Positions 16,408 through 24,437 of a stretch of 64,000 nt of DNA are shown here, in pieces. The notes beneath the pieces were generated by a model. It searched no databases. It saw only the letters and a list, made by a program, of their open reading frames with translations, and had not been told where the DNA came from. Source of the stretch: CAZCEC01 sp964497615 (lineage in GTDB: Bacteria; Chloroflexota; Anaerolineae; Anaerolineales; UBA6663); assembly GCA_964497615.1 (NCBI GenBank), contig CAZCEC010000028.1:1-64000 (forward strand), in the 5' to 3' direction. Positions within the stretch are counted from its first letter, which is position 1. Every line of letters begins with the position of its first letter. A program made the translations under genes and the position numbers.

Positions 16408-16473
16408 NNNNNNNNNNNNNNNNNNNNNNNNNNNNNNNNNNNNNNNNNNNNNNNNNNNNNNNNNNNNNNNNNN
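16408..16473. other. assembly gap (66 N)
   Basis: A run of N separates the start of the small gene from its 3' end. Directly right of the gap lies a 13-base inverted repeat (16475-16487 with 16515-16527, loop 27 bases), which may have hindered assembly. Confidence 0.99.
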
Positions 16474-16528
16474 ATGCGCCGGGGCACGCCTCCCCAAGTA
16501 AGTTCTGAGTTTGTGTGCCCCGGCGCAC

Positions 16529-16558
16529 AAAAGGCCGTCCTGCAAAGGGCGGCCTTTT
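16529..16558. terminator. bidirectional terminator between gap gene and pfkA
   Basis: A stem of 13 pairs (16529-16541 with 16546-16558, one G-U) with loop GCAA and flanking AAAA/TTTT. Rightward it ends the gap gene. Leftward it would end the phosphofructokinase transcript, whose stop codon is 4 bases away. Confidence 0.8.
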
Positions 16559-16561
16559 GCT

Positions 16562-17644
16562 TTAACCAAAGACGATGCCCAGGCCCCGCGCCATGCGGAC
16601 CTGCTCGCCGTCCGGGTCCACGCGCTTGGGCACGGCGGTGGCTTCTTCGAGCGTGGTGTCCACAATGGATAGGCCGCGCACGCCCACCATGCGGCCCCAG
16701 CCGCCCTCGGCTGCCAGCCGCACCGCGGCGGCTCCGAAGCGCGTGGCCAGCCAGCGGTCGAAGTGGCTGGGCGTGCCGCCGCGCTGCACGTGACCGAGCA
16801 CGGTGACGCGGGTGCTCTTGCCCGTGCGCGCTTCGATGTGCGCGCCCACCTGAAAGCTGATGCCGCCCAGCCGCGCGGTGGTGATCTCGTCGCCGGCCCG
16901 GCTGAACGCCTGGGCGCCGTCCAACGGCCGCGCGCCCTCCGCCACGGCCACCAGGCTGAATTTGCGTCCGGCGGCCTCGCGTTCCTGAATCTTGCCGCAC
17001 ACCACGCCGATATCGAACGGCATCTCCGGGATGAGGATGGCATCGGCATCGCCCGACACCCCGGCCTGCAGGGCGATGAAGCCGGCGTCGCGCCCCATCA
17101 ACTCGAGGACCATGACGCGGTGGTGGCTCTCGGCGGTAGTGTGCAGCCGGTCGAAGGCCTCGGTGGCAATGCCCAGGGCGGTGTCGAAGCCGAAGGTGAC
17201 GTCGGTGCCGTCCAGGTCGTTGTCAATGGTCTTCGGCACGCCCACGATGGGCAGTCCAAACTTCTGCCGTAGTTCGGTGGCAATGCGCAGCGTGCCGTCG
17301 CCGCCGACGACCACCAACCCATCCAGCCCCAGCCGGGCGAAGCCCCCCTCCACCTCGTGCGAGATGTCCTCGATGACTTCCTGGCCGTCGCGCATCACCC
17401 AGCGGGCGAAGGGGTTGCCGCGATTGGCGGTGCCGAGCACCGTGCCGCCGCGGCCCAACAGCCCGCGCACCGCTTCGGGCGGCAGGGGACGGCTCATGGT
17501 CTCCTGCACCAGGCCGTCGAAGCCGTTCTCGATGCCGATGACGTCGCACTGATAATCGTTGGCGGCCGTCTTGACCACGGCGCGGATGACGGCGTTGAGG
17601 CCGGGGGCGTCGCCGCCGCCGGTGAGGATGCCGAGGCGTTTCAT
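16562..17644 (-). CDS. pfkA: 6-phosphofructokinase
   Basis: Phosphorylates fructose 6-phosphate to the 1,6-bisphosphate, the committed step of glycolysis. The 360-residue protein has LTGGGDAPGLNAVIR (phosphate loop), VVVGGDGTLRIA, PKTIDNDLDGTD (catalytic Asp), MGRDAGFIAL and EGGWGRMVG. In the positions that sort phosphoryl donors, GGDGT has the Gly typical of ATP users, while PKTIDND has the Lys found in pyrophosphate-dependent and mixed group III enzymes. The donor is therefore uncertain. The start overlaps the stop of the upstream agmatinase-type gene as ATGA, so the two are translated together. Confidence 0.93.
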   Translation of the reverse strand: MKRLGILTGGGDAPGLNAVIRAVVKTAANDYQCDVIGIENGFDGLVQETMSRPLPPEAVRGLLGRGGTVLGTANRGNPFARWVMRDGQEVIEDISHEVEGGFARLGLDGLVVVGGDGTLRIATELRQKFGLPIVGVPKTIDNDLDGTDVTFGFDTALGIATEAFDRLHTTAESHHRVMVLELMGRDAGFIALQAGVSGDADAILIPEMPFDIGVVCGKIQEREAAGRKFSLVAVAEGARPLDGAQAFSRAGDEITTARLGGISFQVGAHIEARTGKSTRVTVLGHVQRGGTPSHFDRWLATRFGAAAVRLAAEGGWGRMVGVRGLSIVDTTLEEATAVPKRVDPDGEQVRMARGLGIVFG

Positions 17645-18579
17645 TGACTTCGCTCCACCGCGATGAGGGACAGGAACTCAAAGGCCAGGTTGGCGGCCAG
17701 GATCGCCGTGATGTCGCCGTGATCGTAGGGCGGGCTGACTTCCACCAGGTCGAAGCCGATCAGGGGCAGCCCGCGCAGCCCGCGCACCAGTCGTAGTAGT
17801 TCGTGGCTGGTGAAGCCGCCAACCTCCGGCGTGCCGGTGCCGGGCGCGAACGCTGGGTCGGCCGAGTCAATGTCCAGGGACACGTAGACTGGGCCGCCAG
17901 CCACGGTGGCCTGGATGGCGGCGATGACGGCGGGGACGCCCATGCCGGCCGCCTCATCCATCGTGATGACGCGCACGCCCAGGTCGCGGGCGTCCTGCCA
18001 GTCGCCGGGGGCGCTGGTGGGGCCGCGCAACCCCACCTGGATGTAGCGGGCCGGGTTGACGAGCTTTTCCTCCAGCGCGCGGCGGAAGGGTGTGCCGTGG
18101 CTGTAGGGCCGGCCGCCAAACTCGGTGTCCCAGGTGTCGGGGTGCGAGTCGAAGTGCACAACGCCCAACGGGCCGTGCCGGGCGGCGTGGGCGCGCAGCA
18201 GCGGCAGGCTGATGGAATGGTCGCCGCCCAGCGCCAGCACGGTGACGCCCGCCCTCAGCACCGCGCCCACCTCCTGCTGGATGTGAGCCATCGTGTCTTC
18301 GATGCTGGGGGGGATAACGTCCACGTCGCCGTAGTCCACCACGGTGAGCGCTTCGAGCGGGCGGACGGCCAGGGGGTTGTTGTAGCCCCACAGCATCAAC
18401 GAGGCCTCGCGGATTTTGCGCGGACCCAGGCGCGTGCCGCTGCGGTAGGAGGTGCCGCCGTCGTAAGGGATGCCGACCACGGCTACGTCCACGCCGGCCA
18501 GTTCGCGGCTGACGGGGCAACGCATGAAGGAAGTAATGCCGGCGAAAGGCTGCAGCTCGGCGCCGTAAGCGGAAGTCAT
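17641..18579 (-). CDS. speB: agmatinase/ureohydrolase family protein
   Basis: A 312-residue manganese ureohydrolase that would split a guanidino compound, most likely agmatine, into an amine and urea. The bimetal motifs are complete: GGDHS, DSHPDTWD (DxHxD, with Ser replacing the usual Ala) and SLDIDSADPAFAPG. The length is right for agmatinase; arginases and guanidinobutyrases have the same core, so the substrate is not proven. AAGGAA precedes the ATG. Coupled by a 4-base overlap to the phosphofructokinase gene downstream, an unusual metabolic pairing. Confidence 0.88.
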   Translation of the reverse strand: MTSAYGAELQPFAGITSFMRCPVSRELAGVDVAVVGIPYDGGTSYRSGTRLGPRKIREASLMLWGYNNPLAVRPLEALTVVDYGDVDVIPPSIEDTMAHIQQEVGAVLRAGVTVLALGGDHSISLPLLRAHAARHGPLGVVHFDSHPDTWDTEFGGRPYSHGTPFRRALEEKLVNPARYIQVGLRGPTSAPGDWQDARDLGVRVITMDEAAGMGVPAVIAAIQATVAGGPVYVSLDIDSADPAFAPGTGTPEVGGFTSHELLRLVRGLRGLPLIGFDLVEVSPPYDHGDITAILAANLAFEFLSLIAVERSQ

Positions 18580-18596
18580 GCCGGTTCCTTAAATGA

Positions 18597-18620
18597 GGCG
18601 GCCCTCCGGGGAGGGCCGCC
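18597..18620 (-). terminator. hairpin after the lipoprotein gene
   Basis: A 9-11 bp GC stem (18597-18605 with 18612-18620, extendable inwards) followed on the minus strand by TCATTT. It lies 15 bases after the lipoprotein stop and just before the agmatinase leader. Confidence 0.6.
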
Positions 18621-18634
18621 TGCCAATCGCTGTG

Positions 18635-19267
18635 TTAGCTGTCGCTGTCGGCGCCGAAGGCGGTGACTTCGAGATCGTCATAGCGGATCTCGGCGGGCAC
18701 CTCGTCGCCGCTCCAGGCGTACAGGCCGATGTCGCCGCTGGTGAAGGTGCTGTCGCTGACCTCGTCGATCAGCGTGCCGTCCACATACAGGGCGATGCGG
18801 CCCTCGGCGCAGTCCATCCCCAGCCGATACGAGGCTGCATTCTTGGTGATGTCGTCCGAGACGCCCTCGGCCAGGATGTCGTCGGCGTCGTCAATGTACA
18901 GGCGGATGGTGTAATCGCCTTCGGAGGTGATGCCGACGTAGTAGAACTCATCCAGGAACTGGTAGTGGCACATCATGCCGAAGACAGTGTCCGGCGTGCC
19001 GTTGGTGTTCTCGGCAGTCACTTCCAGGTGGATATCCTCGAAGCTCTGGTCGGGGTTGCACCAGACGTACCACTCGGTCTCGATGACCTCGATCACGAAC
19101 TTCCCGCCGCTGTAGTCGGTGGAGCTGGTGTCGTCGCTGTCCACGCACCAGTCACCGCTCGAGTTGGAGAAGTTGTCGCGGTAGAGCGCCGAGCCGCCGG
19201 GCGCGGCGCAGGCCAGCCCAGCGATCACCAGCATTACGATTGGAAGCAGCAGCCACCTCTTGTTCAT
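18635..19267 (-). CDS. lipoprotein with beta-sandwich (DUF1080/LamG-like) domain
   Basis: A 210-residue lipoprotein with lipobox IAGLAC and an acidic outside domain. It opens ALYRDNFSNSSGDW, contains FEDIHLEV, YYVGITSEGDYTIRLY and IALYVDGTLIDEV, and ends with a strand IRYDDLEVTAF and a short acidic tail. The order of strands is that of concanavalin-like/DUF1080 domains, often used for glycan binding. Two Cys pairs may form disulphides. AGGAGA lies 8 bases before the ATG at 19265-19267. It resembles the membrane-anchored protein at 2537-3223. Single-gene unit. Confidence 0.85.
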   Translation of the reverse strand: MNKRWLLLPIVMLVIAGLACAAPGGSALYRDNFSNSSGDWCVDSDDTSSTDYSGGKFVIEVIETEWYVWCNPDQSFEDIHLEVTAENTNGTPDTVFGMMCHYQFLDEFYYVGITSEGDYTIRLYIDDADDILAEGVSDDITKNAASYRLGMDCAEGRIALYVDGTLIDEVSDSTFTSGDIGLYAWSGDEVPAEIRYDDLEVTAFGADSDS

Positions 19268-19366
19268 CGCATTCTCCTCTATCAATAATGTCGCGCCTAA
19301 CGCGCCGAATGAGCCTGGCTGGGGCCAGGGCAGGCGGATTTTGCCACAACTCCGCAGGCCGGGCAA

Positions 19367-20518
19367 CTAACTGACAACCGGGGCCGGCTCGACCGTGTGC
19401 GCGTCGCGGCGCGGGGCGAAGAGCCACACCAGGGGCAGGGTCAGCAGGATAAGGATCACGCTCACCTGGAAGGGCAGGGCGAAGTTCTGAGCGTAGAGCT
19501 CGCCCGCGATGAGCGGGCCCAACACCGTGGCGGAGGCGCTGACCGTTTCCATGATACCAAAGGCCAGGCCGCTTTCAGCGGCGCTGACCACGCGGCCGAC
19601 CTGCGCGGCGGCCATGTTGTGCGCCAGGAACCAGCCCGCGCGCAGGAAGTACACCGCAAACAGCCAGTTGCGGGTGGTGGTGGCGAGAAACAAGATCAGC
19701 CCGAGGGCCAGCATGGATTGCGCCAGCAGGAAGCCGCGCCGGGGGAGGCGTTGGCCGAGCAAGAGGTTGAAGGTGACGGTGCCGAGGGAGTTGGCCGAGC
19801 CGAGCAGGCCCACCAGGCCCACGTCGAAGCCGCGCGCCTCGACCACGAAGTTGGGCATAAACGGCAGGCCGATCTGCATGGCTAGCAGAGCGGCCAGCAT
19901 GAGGCAGACGAAGCCAATGAAGCGCCGGTTGCGGAACAGGGCGCCGTAACGGCTGTGGCCGGGGGTGCGCGGGTCCGGCGGCTGGTGGCGGATGAGGAGC
20001 ACCGCCAGGGTGGAAAATGCAAACGCGGCGGCGGCGGCAGCGAAAACCATCCGCGGCTCAAACCAGCGGGCGATGTAGCCGCCCAGGGCCGGCGACACGA
20101 TGGTGCCGGCCCAGAACCCGGCCGAGACCAGGGTAATGGCCCGCTGAACGCTTTGCCCCTCGCGCGCCGCCGAGACATAGGCGTAGAGCGGGGAGAGCAC
20201 AAAGCCGGTGAAGGTGTAGGCGATGAGGGCGGGCGCGAACAGGCGCAGGTCGCGCGCCACGAACATGACGAGGGTGGTGAGCAGGCCAAGCAGCCAAGCG
20301 GCCAGCAGCATCGGCTTGCGGCCAAAGCGATCGGCCAGGAGGCCGGCGGGGATGTGGGCCAGGCCCGCGGCCAGCCCCGCCGCCGCCAGAATCGAGCCGA
20401 TGGCGACCGGGTCCGCGCCCAGGTCGCGCAGGTAGAGCGGCTGGATGTAGATGAACAGGCCCTCGCCCATGCCCCACATAAACAGGGCGAAGACCAGCAG
20501 GCGGTTGTCGCGGCTCAT
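19367..20518 (-). CDS. major facilitator superfamily transporter
   Basis: A 383-residue permease with about 12 hydrophobic segments. The MFS signature in the loop after helix 2 is clear (GLLADRFGRKPML). A second basic loop (RNRRFIG) lies mid-protein between the two halves. Substrate unknown; small-molecule efflux is common for such proteins. The ATG at 20516-20518 overlaps the stop of the upstream hydrolase gene (ATGA), so a longer in-frame start inside that gene is rejected. Last gene of a leftward operon with the M24 peptidase and the hydrolase. Confidence 0.9.
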   Translation of the reverse strand: MSRDNRLLVFALFMWGMGEGLFIYIQPLYLRDLGADPVAIGSILAAAGLAAGLAHIPAGLLADRFGRKPMLLAAWLLGLLTTLVMFVARDLRLFAPALIAYTFTGFVLSPLYAYVSAAREGQSVQRAITLVSAGFWAGTIVSPALGGYIARWFEPRMVFAAAAAAFAFSTLAVLLIRHQPPDPRTPGHSRYGALFRNRRFIGFVCLMLAALLAMQIGLPFMPNFVVEARGFDVGLVGLLGSANSLGTVTFNLLLGQRLPRRGFLLAQSMLALGLILFLATTTRNWLFAVYFLRAGWFLAHNMAAAQVGRVVSAAESGLAFGIMETVSASATVLGPLIAGELYAQNFALPFQVSVILILLTLPLVWLFAPRRDAHTVEPAPVVS

Positions 20519-21303
20519 GCGAGTGCGGCGGCGCCGCGCGCGAGGACGAACTTCACGGCGGCCTGGCTCACCAGGTCGCGCTCCGGTCCTTCGGTGATGA
20601 TGTGGCCGCTGCGTTCCAGCCACAACAAGTCCTTGTCGGCGCTGCCCAGCCGGTCAAAGAGGTATTGGCCGTTGGCGGGCGCCACGCTCGTGTCGCGCCG
20701 CGACTGGATGATGAGGGCCGGTGCCGTGATCGAGGACAGCCGCCGATCCACTGCCTCCAGCAGGGCGCGCAGTTCGCCAATGGCGCGCACGGGATAGCGG
20801 GGGTAGTGGACGTGGCCTGGGTCGGCATCGGGGTCGGCGGGACCCTTGTTGACCGTGGGTACAAGCAGGCTAAAGAGGCGCGCATAGCGCGTGCGCCAGT
20901 CCATGCGGTTAAGCCGGGGCCGGCTGGGGGTCGAGAGCGCCACCACGCCCGCCACCGGCCGCTCCGACGCCAGAAGCAGCGACAGCGCCCCGCCCATCGA
21001 AAAACCCAGCACGAAGATGGCCTCGCACTGGTCCATCAGCAAGTGGTAGCCATCGAGCACGCTGGCGTACCAATCGTGCCAGCGCGAGCGAAACATGTCC
21101 TCGATCCAGGTAGCGTGGTGGGTCAGCCGCACGCCGAGCGCGGCACATCCCGCGCCCCTCAGCGCCTCGCCCAGCGGGCGCACCTCGCGCGGCGCGCCGG
21201 TGAAGCCATGCACCAGCAGCGCGCCGGTGAAGCCATGCACCAGCAGCGCGCCGACCGGACCGCCGCGAAAGAAGAATGGCTCGCCGCCCGGAACGAGTTT
21301 CAT
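20515..21303 (-). CDS. alpha/beta hydrolase (Est30-like carboxylesterase) with duplicated HGFTG segment
   Basis: A 262-residue serine hydrolase with nucleophile elbow GFSMGG, Asp in SRRDTSV and His in SGHIIT, matching the monoacylglycerol lipase/carboxylesterase group. The oxyanion segment appears twice in a row as ALLVHGFTG-ALLVHGFTG, caused by an exact 27-base tandem duplication at 21192-21245. One copy is normal for the family, so the extra 9 residues lie at strand beta-3 or the oxyanion loop and may alter or abolish activity. ATG at 21301-21303 is preferred to the TTG two codons upstream. Middle gene of a leftward operon. Confidence 0.88.
   Translation of the reverse strand: MKLVPGGEPFFFRGGPVGALLVHGFTGALLVHGFTGAPREVRPLGEALRGAGCAALGVRLTHHATWIEDMFRSRWHDWYASVLDGYHLLMDQCEAIFVLGFSMGGALSLLLASERPVAGVVALSTPSRPRLNRMDWRTRYARLFSLLVPTVNKGPADPDADPGHVHYPRYPVRAIGELRALLEAVDRRLSSITAPALIIQSRRDTSVAPANGQYLFDRLGSADKDLLWLERSGHIITEGPERDLVSQAAVKFVLARGAAALA
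21192..21245. repeat. exact 27-bp tandem duplication inside a coding region
   Basis: Copies at 21192-21218 and 21219-21245 are identical, and the first 8 bases of a third copy follow at 21246-21253. The unit is a multiple of three and keeps the frame of the hydrolase gene, adding 9 residues. Replication slippage through the short GCGCGCCG repeat would explain it. Confidence 0.95.
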
Positions 21304-21321
21304 CGCCAAGGGGAACGGAGA

Positions 21322-22446
21322 CTACCCGCCGACGACCTGCAAGTCGCGGGGCAGGGTAGTGAGGCTCTCGCAGCCGTCCGCGGTGACGACCACATCGTCC
21401 TCGATGCGTACGCCGCCCAGGCCAGGCACGTAGATGCCGGGCTCGACCGTGAAGGTCATGCCGGGGCCCAGGCTCAGCTCGTTGCGGCCATGCATGGAGG
21501 GATCCTCGTGCCCTTCCAGGCCCAGCCCGTGTCCCAGCCGGTGCACAAAGTATTCGCCATAGCCACCCTCGGTGATGACGCGGCGGGCGGCAGCGTCCAC
21601 CTCGGCGGCGGGCACGCCAGGGCGGGTGGCGGCCTGGGCAGCGGCGTTGGCGGCCTGCACCAGCGAATAGATCTTCTTCAGCTCGTCGCTCACCTCGCCG
21701 ACGGCGAAGGTGCGGGTGATATCAGCGGCATAGCCGCCATGCGCCGCGCCCCAGTCCAGCGTCAGCATATCGCCGGGCTGGATGGCGCGGTCGGTGAGGG
21801 CGGCGTGGGGCAAGGCGGAGTTGGGACCGGAGGCGACGATGGGGGCGAAGGGCAGTTCGGCATCAGAGCCAGCGCGCAGGGTCTGCACCAGCAGTTCAGC
21901 GCCGATCTCGCGCTCGGTCATCCCGACGCGGATGCTGGGCAGGGTGGCGCGCAGGGCCTGTTCGGCGATCTCCGCTGCGCGGCGCATGAGCTTCAACTCC
22001 ATTTCGTCCTTCGCCATGCGCAGTGCGGCAAAGATGGCCTCCGCAGCATCGATGCGGGGGCCGAGAAAGGCGTCCTCGATCAGGCGCAGTTCCATCACGC
22101 GCATGCGGCGCGACTCGACGCCCATGCGGGCCATGCCGCTGCTGCCGCCCGCCAGCCGCAGGAGTCCGGCGGCCTCGCGATAGGCGGACACGGGACCATC
22201 GGCGTCGGTGTAGTAACAGCCGCGGATGGGGTAGGGGGCGCCGGTCTCCACCTTGCTGGCCTCCAGGTTGCCGGAGACGATGACGGGATCGCCGGAGGCA
22301 GGGAAAAAGCCGGTGGTGGGGCGCTCGCTGAGGTGAAATGACAGGCCGGTGAGGTAATACAGATTGGGGCCGGCGACGGCGGCCACGCAGTCCAGCTTGG
22401 CCTGGGCCAGGGCGACGCGCAGCCGGTCGAGGCGGTCGAGGTACAT
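21322..22446 (-). CDS. M24 family metallopeptidase (Xaa-Pro dipeptidase-like)
   Basis: A 374-residue two-domain pita-bread peptidase: creatinase-like N-terminal domain (1-130), then a catalytic domain with the five metal ligands in order. They are Asp in LTLDWGA, Asp in AADITRTF, His in HRLGHGLG, Glu in TVEPGIY and Glu in VRIEDDV. It would hydrolyse X-Pro peptide bonds in the cytoplasm. A longer in-frame reading goes into the promoter and is rejected: ATG 22444-22446 has GGAG 9 bases upstream and an extended -10 behind it. First gene of the leftward M24/hydrolase/MFS operon. Confidence 0.93.
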   Translation of the reverse strand: MYLDRLDRLRVALAQAKLDCVAAVAGPNLYYLTGLSFHLSERPTTGFFPASGDPVIVSGNLEASKVETGAPYPIRGCYYTDADGPVSAYREAAGLLRLAGGSSGMARMGVESRRMRVMELRLIEDAFLGPRIDAAEAIFAALRMAKDEMELKLMRRAAEIAEQALRATLPSIRVGMTEREIGAELLVQTLRAGSDAELPFAPIVASGPNSALPHAALTDRAIQPGDMLTLDWGAAHGGYAADITRTFAVGEVSDELKKIYSLVQAANAAAQAATRPGVPAAEVDAAARRVITEGGYGEYFVHRLGHGLGLEGHEDPSMHGRNELSLGPGMTFTVEPGIYVPGLGGVRIEDDVVVTADGCESLTTLPRDLQVVGG

Positions 22447-22479
22447 GTGGGACTCCAAATGAGTGAGGGATGCAGGGCG

Positions 22480-22488
22480 ATTATACCA
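22480..22488 (-). promoter_or_regulatory. extended -10 promoter of the M24 operon
   Basis: On the minus strand TGG-TATAAT forms an extended -10 element about 35 bases before the M24 start codon. It is back to back with the T-box leader promoter region. Confidence 0.55.
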
Positions 22489-22532
22489 ATTTTCGCTTCT
22501 GTTCGTCGCTTTCTTTTTCGTCCTGACTATGG

Positions 22533-22823
22533 CATAATCGCTCCACATTGGCGTTGATGGAAACGAGTAGGCCGCCGTGCGCCTGACAGAGAGCCTGGAC
22601 CGGTGGAACCCAGGCAGGCTCACCCCGCTGAAAATCCTTCCGGAGCCGCGCCGGCCAAAGCGCACCTAGCGCAAGTAGTCGGCGCCGCAGTCGCGCCCCG
22701 TTAGCGGCGCGCGGGCATGATGGTGCCTGATTGAGCGGCGGCTGGCCGTGCCAGCCGCAATCAGGGTGGTACCGCGGGAGACTTGTGCTCTCGTCCCTGC
22801 TTGGGATGAGAGCGCGTTTGTTT
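22533..22823 (+). promoter_or_regulatory. T-box leader, isoleucine specifier (AUC)
   Basis: A tRNA-sensing riboswitch. CATAAT (22533-22538) is the likely -10. The leader then shows GATGGAAACGAGTAG (start of Stem I), AGAGAGCCTGG, GGTGGAACCCAGG, and a specifier region GAAA-AUC-CUUCCGGAGC with the Ile codon at 22634-22636. The T-box core AGGGTGGTACCGCG lies at 22763-22776. A terminator hairpin follows (22788-22797 with 22803-22812, one G-U) and then TTTGTTT (22817-22823). Uncharged tRNA-Ile should bind and favour the antiterminator. The fourth gene downstream is ileS, which agrees with the specifier. The first start codon lies only 7 bases after the T run. Confidence 0.93.
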
Positions 22824-22830
22824 AACGGCC

Positions 22831-23721
22831 ATGAACAACATTCCCCAGCGGCCCTTTGGCGCCACCGGCCTCACCGTCTCCGCGCTAGGCTTCGGCGGCG
22901 GGCAGATCGGCACCCACAGCCTGGCCGACCGCGACGCTGAGCGCCTGGTGGGCCTGGCCCTGGACCTGGGCATCACCTTGTTCGACACCGCGCGCGGCTA
23001 TGGCCTGTCTGAGGCGCGGTTGGGGCGCTTCCTGCGCTCGCGCCGGGCTGAGGTTGTGATCTCTACCAAGGTGGGCTATGGCATTCCCGGCCAGGCCGAT
23101 TGGACGGCCGGCGCCGTGACCGCCGGGGTGGATGAGGCGCTGCGAACTCTGGGCACCGATTGGATCGACATCGTGCACCTGCACTCCTGCCCGGTAGAGG
23201 TCCTGCGCCAGGGCGACGTAAGCGAGGCCTTGGCTGCCGCCCGGCAGGCCGGGAAGATCCGCGTGGCGGCCTATTCGGGCGAGAACCAGCCGCTGGCCTA
23301 TGCCATTGCCGACCAGCGCTTCCAGGGTGTGCAGACCTCGGTCAATCTGGCCGACCAGCGCGGCCTGGCCGCCGCCCTGCCCCAGACACAGGCGCGCGGC
23401 CTGGGCGTTATCGCCAAGCGGCCGGTCGCCAATGCGCCCTGGCGCTTCGTCACACGCCCCTACGGCCACTATGCCGAGGAGTATTGGCACCGCTGGCAGA
23501 GAATGGACCTGGACCCGCGCGGGCTGGGCTGGCAGGAGCTCGCCCTGCGCTTCGCCGCCTTCCTGCCGGAGGTCCATAGCTGCATTGTGGGCACCATCAA
23601 CCCCGACCACCTGCGCCAGAATGCCGCGGCAGTGAGCCGCGGGCCGCTGCCCGCCGACCATGTGGCCGCCATCCAACAGGCGTTTCGCGACCACGACGAG
23701 GATTGGGAGGGACTGACGTGA
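22831..23721 (+). CDS. aldo/keto reductase
   Basis: A 296-residue (alpha/beta)8 NADPH-dependent oxidoreductase. Catalytic tetrad residues are visible: Asp and Tyr in FDTARGYGLSE, Lys in ISTKVGYG and His in VHLHSC. The opening RPFGATGLTVSALGFGG is typical of the family. Substrate unknown. It is the first gene under the isoleucine T-box and ends in a GTGA overlap with the AlaX-like gene, so it belongs to the same operon. Its ATG follows directly after the terminator T run and has no clear ribosome-binding site. Confidence 0.92.
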   Translation: MNNIPQRPFGATGLTVSALGFGGGQIGTHSLADRDAERLVGLALDLGITLFDTARGYGLSEARLGRFLRSRRAEVVISTKVGYGIPGQADWTAGAVTAGVDEALRTLGTDWIDIVHLHSCPVEVLRQGDVSEALAAARQAGKIRVAAYSGENQPLAYAIADQRFQGVQTSVNLADQRGLAAALPQTQARGLGVIAKRPVANAPWRFVTRPYGHYAEEYWHRWQRMDLDPRGLGWQELALRFAAFLPEVHSCIVGTINPDHLRQNAAAVSRGPLPADHVAAIQQAFRDHDEDWEGLT

Positions 23722-24437
23722 CTGAATTGATCTATCACACCGACGCCTACGCCCGCGAGTTCGACGCCGTTGTTACTGCCGTGGAAGGCAATGCCGTGGC
23801 CCTGGACCGCACTGCGTTCTATCCCGGCGGCGGGGGCCAACCCAACGACGTTGGCAGGCTCACCGCCATCGATGGACAATCCTGGGCGGTAGTCAAGGTG
23901 GGCAAAGCAGGCAGCAATATCTGGCATGAGTTGGACAACCCGCCACCCGCCGTGGGCGCATCCGTGCGCGGGCAATTGGATTGGGACCGGCGCTACGCGC
24001 TGATGCGCACCCACACCGCCATGCACATCCTGTGCGGCGTTATCTTTCGCGACTATGGCGCCAGCGTCACCGGCGGCAACATGGAACCTTTGCGCGGCCG
24101 CATGGACTTCGAGTTCGAGACCATGCGCCAGGAGTTGGTGCGCGAGATCGAGACCCGCATCAATGCCGAGGTCGCCGCCGCCCGCGATGTGCGTGTCAAG
24201 ATTCTGCCGCGCGCCGAGGCCTTCGCCATCCCCGATCTGATCCGCACCAAGATCAACCTGCTGCCGGAGGGCATCGCCGAAGTCCGCACGGTGGAGATCG
24301 TGGGGCTCGACTTGCAGGCCGACGGCGGCACCCACGTCGCCAACACACGCGAGGTCGGGCACATCCGTGTCGCCGACTACAAGAGCAAAGGCAAGATCAA
24401 CAAGCGCCTCGAGGTGGTCGTTGAGGCGCCAGGCTAG
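23718..24437 (+). CDS. alaX: AlaX-like trans-editing (alanyl-tRNA editing) protein
   Basis: A 239-residue free-standing homologue of the AlaRS editing domain, which removes Ser or Gly wrongly attached to tRNA-Ala. The DRTAFYPGGGGQPND glycine loop is present, then HxxxH as RTHTAMH (zinc ligands), and a final DGGTHVANTREVG. In the classical motif the residue before GGTH is Cys and completes the zinc site; here it is Asp. Length fits the AlaX-M class. Start is GTG at 23718, overlapping the previous stop. Placing an editing factor for Ala under an Ile T-box is unusual. Confidence 0.85.
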   Translation: MTELIYHTDAYAREFDAVVTAVEGNAVALDRTAFYPGGGGQPNDVGRLTAIDGQSWAVVKVGKAGSNIWHELDNPPPAVGASVRGQLDWDRRYALMRTHTAMHILCGVIFRDYGASVTGGNMEPLRGRMDFEFETMRQELVREIETRINAEVAAARDVRVKILPRAEAFAIPDLIRTKINLLPEGIAEVRTVEIVGLDLQADGGTHVANTREVGHIRVADYKSKGKINKRLEVVVEAPG

